Part shown: positions 58,025 to 64,000 of the stretch, in pieces | Layout: each line of letters starts with the position of its first letter | Numbering within the stretch: position 1 is the first letter of the stretch | Origin: Gordionus sp. m RMFG-2023 | Lineage: Eukaryota > Nematomorpha > Gordioida > Chordodea > Parachordodidae | DNA length: 64,000 bases | Direction of reading: 5' to 3' | NCBI RefSeq assembly: GCF_954871325.1 | Contig: NC_088775.1 | Coordinates: 78,841,561 to 78,905,560, forward strand | Notes under the pieces: generated by a model | What the model saw: only the letters and a program-made list of their open reading frames with translations | What the model was told of the DNA's origin: nothing | The model's database searches: none | Translations under genes and position numbers: made by a program

Positions 58025-59947
58025 ATATATATAACCAAATAAAATAATCGCATTTTGACCTCAAAAACACAATTTTTTTTATCATAAATAAAAATTAATT
58101 TAATAAAATATCTATACCCCAAAGAAACATAATAGAATACTATTTTTTTTTATAAATTTATAACATTATACAGGAGGTATTTAGGATTGAAATCAAATGA
58201 ATAAAAAAAGTCCCATGCGTCGATTTTGCTTAAGTCTTCTTTAGTTTTGTTATATATATCTTTTACAGGTTTGTGTTCCTTATCTTTCATCAGAGTAATT
58301 TTCGTTCACATAGGTTCAGCGGGCAAACAAAAAAATTAAGTAACAAAATGCATATTTTTATAAAATTTATAATGAAAAATCGGTATAAAATACAAATTAA
58401 AATTAGTTCAAAAGTTTACACCAAAAATTTTCTGCAAATCACAGGTGTTCTTCTTACTCTGTACCTACTGGAATACATTCCCAGTCAAATCAAAATTCTT
58501 AAATTTAAAAATTCAACATGATTTTTATTTTACCTTATCGCTTCTAAAAAATGAATTGTTATTTTTTTTTAACAATGAACTTGACAAGTTCAAAATAAAA
58601 TTGTTACATGTGTGAGTGAAAAAAAAAAAATTGATTCCATGAATTGCTACATTATAAATTGTAAAAAATAATTATTTATTTTTAAATTTTTGTTTCAATT
58701 ATATAAATATAAATTTTACCGAGGGTACTGCCTGTCCCCGTGGATAATTCTAAAAATTAACATAAATATATTTATAGAATTGGAATAACTGGTCATCCGA
58801 GTTGCAGTGAATAAGTACCTTCACGTCAGGTCCAACAATGTTGTGAGGAGGGAGAGGTGTCACTGTGGCTTGTAATTACGGGGGTAGAGGAGGGCACATT
58901 TTCGTCATGGATTAGTTAGAGAAATAAGTGAACCTAGAATTTATATATTATAAAAAAATAAAATGAATGCGGTAATCGAGAAAAAAATTCTTAATTATCT
59001 TTTATTTTTATTTATTATAGCAGTCTAACCGATGCGCCTTTATTTCCATAGTAACCGCATCGAGCATATATATAAAATGACAGGAAAAAACATTTAAATA
59101 AACTGCTAAGAAAAATAATCTTTAAGGATGATGAGATTAGGTTCCTTTTGATACAAAAAGAAATAATCTTAAAATATAATTTATACTAAAGAGAGTAAAT
59201 CTCTATCATGGTACCAAATTATTTTCTAAAAATTTTATTTGCAAATATCAGAAAATAATTATAATAAATTTGGAATTTTAAGTAAAATTTGATATTACTG
59301 TTTAAGCATTTTCAAAATAAATCTTCAAAAAAATCTTAAGATATCAGAAATCTTTGAAGATGCTTTTTTTTTATTTTGAAAGGCATTTGAAACTCTGCTG
59401 CCTTTACTGTAGAAATTAATGCAGTGAACTTTTAAAATTACTGGAATTTATTATATTAATTTATTATATCGATTTTTTCATATAAATTAATAATAATAAA
59501 TACACATAAGTTTTCATGGCAATTTTTTTTTAGAAATTCACTATGACAGGTATGTATACTCTGTACATGTCGGAATACATTTCGTCCAATCAGGTCAAAT
59601 TTAAAAATTTCTCTCAGCAAATGATTTAAATTGGGAGATTCGGAGGCCCCCACGTATTCCACTGTGTTATGTCATGCATATTGACCCCCCCCCCCAAATG
59701 TGAGTGCGATTTACCATTAAAAAAAATACTTAAGAAATTTAACTGATAGAATTTCTAAATTTATATCGACCTTTGATAATAGCCAAGAATTCACCAGGGC
59801 AAAAAATGGAGTGGGAGGGGGAATCATTAAATGGTCTATTTATATTTAATATAAATTGGTTTTTTCCTAAAAGAATTCAGTCTTAGCAAATAAAAATAAA
59901 TTTTTTCTCTTTAAATCTATACCAATCTAAATTTGATTTTTTTTTTA

Positions 59948-60221
59948 CCTTATTTTCCTGTTTTAAACAAAAAAAATTCTCACAAGGGTAGTGTTATATA
60001 TAACTAATTATAAATTTAGGGTAATAATAAAATGTATTATGTGTGTGCTAATTATTTTGTAATGATAAGAAAGATAAATTAACCTTATTTTCCTGTTTCA
60101 ACCAAAAAAATTCTCATAAGGGTAGCGTTATATATAACTAATTATAAACCTATTCCTAAATTATTTAGGATAATAATATGTGTATGCTAATTATTTTGTA
60201 AAGATAAGAAAGATAAATTAT
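59948..60221. repeat. 135-bp tandem duplication
   Basis: 59948–60082 is repeated at 60083–60221 with small differences; both units start CCTTATTTTCCTGTTT and end GATAAGAAAGATAAATTA. The second unit carries a few extra bases (CCTATTCCTAAATTATTT). Noncoding. Confidence 0.9.
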
Positions 60222-60499
60222 GAACACAGGAAACAATTTATATCAATATACATGTTTCAAATTTAAATAGAAAACATATTGATTAAAGCTGTTTTTAAAG
60301 TCAAATTTATTCATTATTACTTATTTAGCTTTATGAATTTAATGAAAATTATTATGTAAATATTTTTTTTAGATAAGTAAAATCAATTCAATTATTGCGT
60401 GTCTTTGCTTGTATTAGAAAAGCAAATCAATAACTATTATCGTTATATTATTGTTATTAAACTAACATTTTCATAATAGTTCACAACAATCAGTAGCAT

Positions 60500-60640
60500 C
60501 GCAAGTAAATATAGTGCTATGCTTTATGCCTTATTCATAGTTAACGTGAATTCGCGACGCTTTATACAAAATATGTATTTTTGTATAATTCACCGTGAAT
60601 TCGCACTAACTGTGAATGCAGGGTTAGAACCCCGCTAATT
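60500..60640. repeat. Inverted-repeat element, family C
   Basis: GTTAACGTGAATTCGCGACG and TTATACAAAATA on the left are answered by TGTATAATTCACCGTGAATT and CGCACTAAC on the right, forming a hairpin with arms of about 40 bases that extend further, less exactly, through CATAG/CTGTGAATGCAG. A half copy lies in a UBA3 intron at 26800–26915. No coding capacity. Confidence 0.65.
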
Positions 60641-61235
60641 CAACATTTAAATAAATATTATAAAACCATATACACGGTATATCAAAATAATCTCTTTCTT
60701 TTGGGGCTGTTTAGAGGAAGACATATATAAGGCTAAACAAATGGCCGTTTAGAGGCAAGACAAACTAGCACACAGCTAAAGCACTGAAAGGATAATAAAA
60801 TAAAATTTTATGTTGATTTAGAAGAAACACAAAAATTTAAATATTTTGTCAAGGTCCGAAATAAAATTTAAAACCATGATCCGAATCCAATCGAGTCTTA
60901 GAGAATGTTGGTCCTTAGACCGGGCCAGTATTGGTCTATTATTTTTAATAGAAAATGGGGTTTTTTAAAAAATATAAGACATTTTGATAATATTAATTTT
61001 TGGGAAAATTGTAAAATTGGTTAAATTTTCTCTTGAAATTACTTGGCAAATAATTTTAAATATTTATTTTAACATAAATAAAAAATAAGAAAGACTTGAT
61101 TTATTATTTGATGTGAATTCAATTAGATTATATAACATTTCCTGAAACTCTGACAAAATCCGCCAACTAATTTGTAGATTATTTCCTCATTCATATGCTA
61201 TTTCAAAACTCATTAAAATCCAATTATATATTGGC

Positions 61236-61673
61236 GAATTCTTCGTTATTGCTGACCTTTCAAAAAATTATGCATTTATAATACAGGACCATGCACAAGG
61301 ATTTCATTGAACCAATAGTCAGGCCACTGTTCACTTTTTCATGATTTATTACCGTTAAAATGACCTGATTAAATAGGTATTTTATAGTTATACAAGACTG
61401 TTTAAAGCACAAAGCATGTGCATTTTATTTATTACAAACAAAATAGATCTTATTATATAAAAAAATATTTTGCAGAGTAGCCAAAATTCAATTTTTTCTG
61501 ATGTGGCACTTACTCAATATAAAATAAGAAAAACCTCATTAACCTCTATAATCATGAAAATAATTTTTGGACAAAGGCAGAGTGTCATTTTCCTTGCAAC
61601 CTTACCTGGTAAAAGTCCCTGCGACAGTTTCGGGAGAGGTACTAAACGGTTAGCAGCTCGAATTTACATATGA
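61236..61673 (+). pseudogene. Fossil of a transposon-encoded protein
   Basis: Two separate pieces match, in my memory, a protein widely found as a multicopy element in aphids, Hydra and beetles. The first (61236–61352) has IIQDHAQGFH and NSQATVHFF, resembling the family's QDAxQGFHWNN and QATIHPF blocks. The second (61470–61673) has FSDVALTQYK and PGKSPCDSFGRGTKRLAAR, resembling FSDGxxxQYK and GKSPCDGxGGTVKRLAAR. The order and spacing are right. The copy is broken in several places and old. I cannot name its superfamily with certainty. Confidence 0.6.
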
Positions 61674-62910
61674 TCATATATTGACAGCAATGGATTTATA
61701 AAACTAAGCAAATAAGAGGGGCAAATTATTTATTTGTGAGCAATGTGAAAATCCAAGTATAAGAAATCATCTTGAAAACAGGTTTGTTTTACAGTAAAAT
61801 GAATTTCTGAAACACAAAAATTTTATACTTTTATATACCCCCCATAGGAGGAAATAAAATGAATGTAAAAATTTATTCATATTCTTTAGGCGATTAATAT
61901 ATGATATATTTTAAAATTTTTATATAATATAATAAATTTTTGATTACATATAAATTATAGATATTATTTAGCCAAGTTATAAATAAGTTTAGAATCCAAG
62001 TAATTTCAAGAATTAAACCAAAGTATTAAATAAACCACATTGCCCACCCCTTTTCTTCGCCTATCAAATATATTATTTTTTAAATAATAAAGTAAGGATT
62101 TAGATATAATTTTTAAATAAAAATTATTACGTATGTATCCATTAAATTTTTTGATCAATTTTAGACATATAAAGAGTCATAAATCCTAGAACCACGTTCA
62201 TCTCAGGATTTTGCACAAATATAAAGCAGTCTGGTATACATCTACAGAATTTTTTTTTTAGAAATACTACCTTTTTCTATGACCATTTCCGGTATTTACT
62301 ATTAATAGGATTTTTCATAAATTCATTTATATGTCATATTAAGGATCTATTATTAAGTATATAATTAAATTTAAATTATTGCTCTACCTTTACAATTTTT
62401 TCGCTCTTTAACCCATCCCCTTCCTCTTAGAGAATAAATAATGTAATATACGTTTTTAGAGTAGAACTTGAATTTGTAAAAAAAACGATTGCTTATAATC
62501 TGAAGCTTTGAATAGTAGTTAAAGGTTTCAAAATTTCTTTCGATATAATTCTTTTGTACTTTTTCTTTATTTCATAAAACTTATCAATCAATATACACAG
62601 GGATCCGAATCGAATACGAGGCATTATTATTTACAGAACCTAAAGCGCTTTGATCAAACCTAAAAATGGTCTATGAATCATTTTAACCACTTGATAATAT
62701 GGTAACTCTTTAAAAATATTATTATCAATCAATTTTTATTTGATAAGTATATCACTTGCTATTTTTATATATAGCTGACGGTAGTGCAGAAGTGTTCCTA
62801 GGGGTAGAATTTATTTTGACAGAAAAGAATCTTGGAAATAATATAATTGTGTACTAATCAAAGACTTTTAAGGAATAGTGATAAATTTTTAAAAAATGTG
62901 TTTCGCTTAC
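61674..62910. other. Gene-poor A+T-rich stretch
   Basis: No exon that I can support. A short + strand segment at 62776–62800 reads DGSAEVFLG before a GTAGAA donor candidate, but is too short to assign. Confidence 0.4.
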
Positions 62911-63002
62911 CATATTTAATATGTCCGTTATCGTGAACAAACCTAATTAATTTAGCGACATGGGGCTCAACATAACCATTTTTATTACAATTTCCTTTTT
63001 TT
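62911..63002 (-). CDS. Exon of an unidentified gene
   Basis: A CTTTTTTAG acceptor and a GTAAGC donor (62910–62905) bracket about 30 codons: GNCNKNGYVEPHVAKLIRFV then HDNGHIKYG, with the last codon split. Length, splice sites and residue mix are typical of an internal exon. No family recognised. Same strand as the exon at 63861–63951 and possibly the same gene, which would run off the right edge of the window. Confidence 0.5.
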
Positions 63003-63860
63003 CTAAAAAAGAAGTGAGAAGCTAGCAACGACATTAATTGTGTTCCTTTAATATAACATAAGATTTTTTTACAAAAACATAAAAATAGATTTAACACTTG
63101 TATTGTTATCCTCATCTCATTTTAATGATGTAAATTGATGTCAATTGAAAATTTATAATTAGGAAAAAACATTTCATTCTTATTTTGTCAATTAATTTAC
63201 ATAGTACCATGAATAGACAGGATTTAAAGATTTCAATTTGATGATGGAAGAACAAAATAAGTATAGAATTAATTTTAATATTACACATTGTACAATATTT
63301 TGTATAAATATTTTTACAAATACCTCATTTTTTAAAAAAATGCTAAATTAAAAAAAAAAAATTATATTAATGAATCAATGTTAATCACAATCAATAACGA
63401 ATGACATTATTACCTGGATGATGATTTAGTTAATTTTTTTTATTGTGAACTAAATTTTAAAATTCGACGAGAAGTCTTATTCTTATATTAAATATAATTT
63501 AGTCATCACTAACTTCGTGCCTATTTTCAATCTATAGCATGATAAAGAGGTCACTTTGTTTTTGAAAAAAATGTTTCAAAGAGGAAACTATACCACTAAA
63601 AAATATTCAATAAAATTCTCACTATTTTGGAAAGATTTTATTCATTTATAAGCCTATTTCAAATGTTGCTAAAGGCTCCTAAAAAAATAGCGAGCCATAA
63701 CTAAGTACAACTACTATTTTAAAAAAGTATCACCGATATTAGTTACTTTCTAAAAAAATAAATAGGCGTTATTGTTGTAGCAGTTAGAAGAAAGAAGAAA
63801 TAAATTTTATATAATATACTAAATGTCAGTCATTTTTCTGACATGAACAATTAATTTTAC

Positions 63861-63951
63861 CTTGGGGATGGGAGTGGAAAGGAGTGATCACATGGGGCTG
63901 TGTGGAAGAACAATGGATGTGGTGTGCCTTTTGGGATGGAGAAAACATGGG
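63861..63951 (-). CDS. Exon-like segment of an unidentified gene
   Basis: G+C-rich for this window, with an ATTCCAG acceptor and a GTAAAA donor (63860–63855). The open frame reads HVFSIPKGTPHPLFFHTAP then CDHSFPLPSPR. Other − strand frames contain stops. The 860 bases between this and the next candidate exon (63002) show nothing coding. Confidence 0.4.
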
Positions 63952-64000
63952 CTGGAATCAATTCATATTTTGTATAGTTTTTGATATTATTATCACATTT

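Noticed and set aside
58720-58920. G+C-richer patch with a Ser/Thr-rich − strand frame
   Set aside because: No acceptor or donor pair fits the frame, and the residues match no family I know.
62776-62800. Exosome-subunit-like DGSAEVFLG segment on the + strand
   Set aside because: Only nine residues before a possible donor, and no RPDGR-type exon upstream.

Overview
The window is nuclear DNA from an invertebrate animal. It is very A+T-rich, its genes are split by short and long GT–AG introns, and transposon debris fills introns and intergenic space. Three host genes are clearly recognisable and all are eukaryotic: a TRPM-type cation channel (+ strand), UBA3, the catalytic subunit of the NEDD8-activating enzyme (− strand), and a class II DYRK protein kinase (− strand). 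A TRPM with a TRPM1/3/6/7-like pore and a class II DYRK point to a metazoan. I cannot place it in a phylum from sequence alone; a flatworm- or cnidarian-like AT-rich genome would fit.

Layout. 1–1.5 kb: 3' part of an hAT transposon. 3.5–26.0 kb: TRPM, about 28 exons and roughly 2,000 codons in view, with its first exon(s) not found. Its introns hold two decayed hAT elements (8.5–10 kb and 19.1–20.75 kb), an isolated hAT end, a tandem duplication and another probable DNA element. 26.43–31.17 kb: UBA3 in 14 exons, tail to tail with TRPM. 32.5–33.3 kb: fragments of an unidentified gene on the − strand. 34.55–41.48 kb: DYRK in 8 exons, again with no 5' end in view; an unrelated-looking short ORF sits in one intron. 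42.9–46.2 kb: an LTR retrotransposon without recognisable genes, nested in an older hAT-like element. 47.2–48.5 kb: a non-autonomous hAT-like element carrying two smaller MITEs. 49–64 kb: gene-poor, with MITEs, a DNA-transposon fossil and a few isolated exon-like segments on the − strand (53.2, 62.9 and 63.9 kb).

The three host genes are not a functional cluster: ion channel, NEDD8 conjugation and protein kinase are neighbours by chance. I found no convincing undescribed system. The best leads are large insertions inside the conserved N-terminal domain of the TRPM channel, several small inverted-repeat families with preserved 8-bp target duplications, nested transposon insertions that give a relative chronology, and unassigned exons on the − strand. 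Exon boundaries were placed by eye from reading-frame continuity, splice dinucleotides and remembered family sequences; no search was run.
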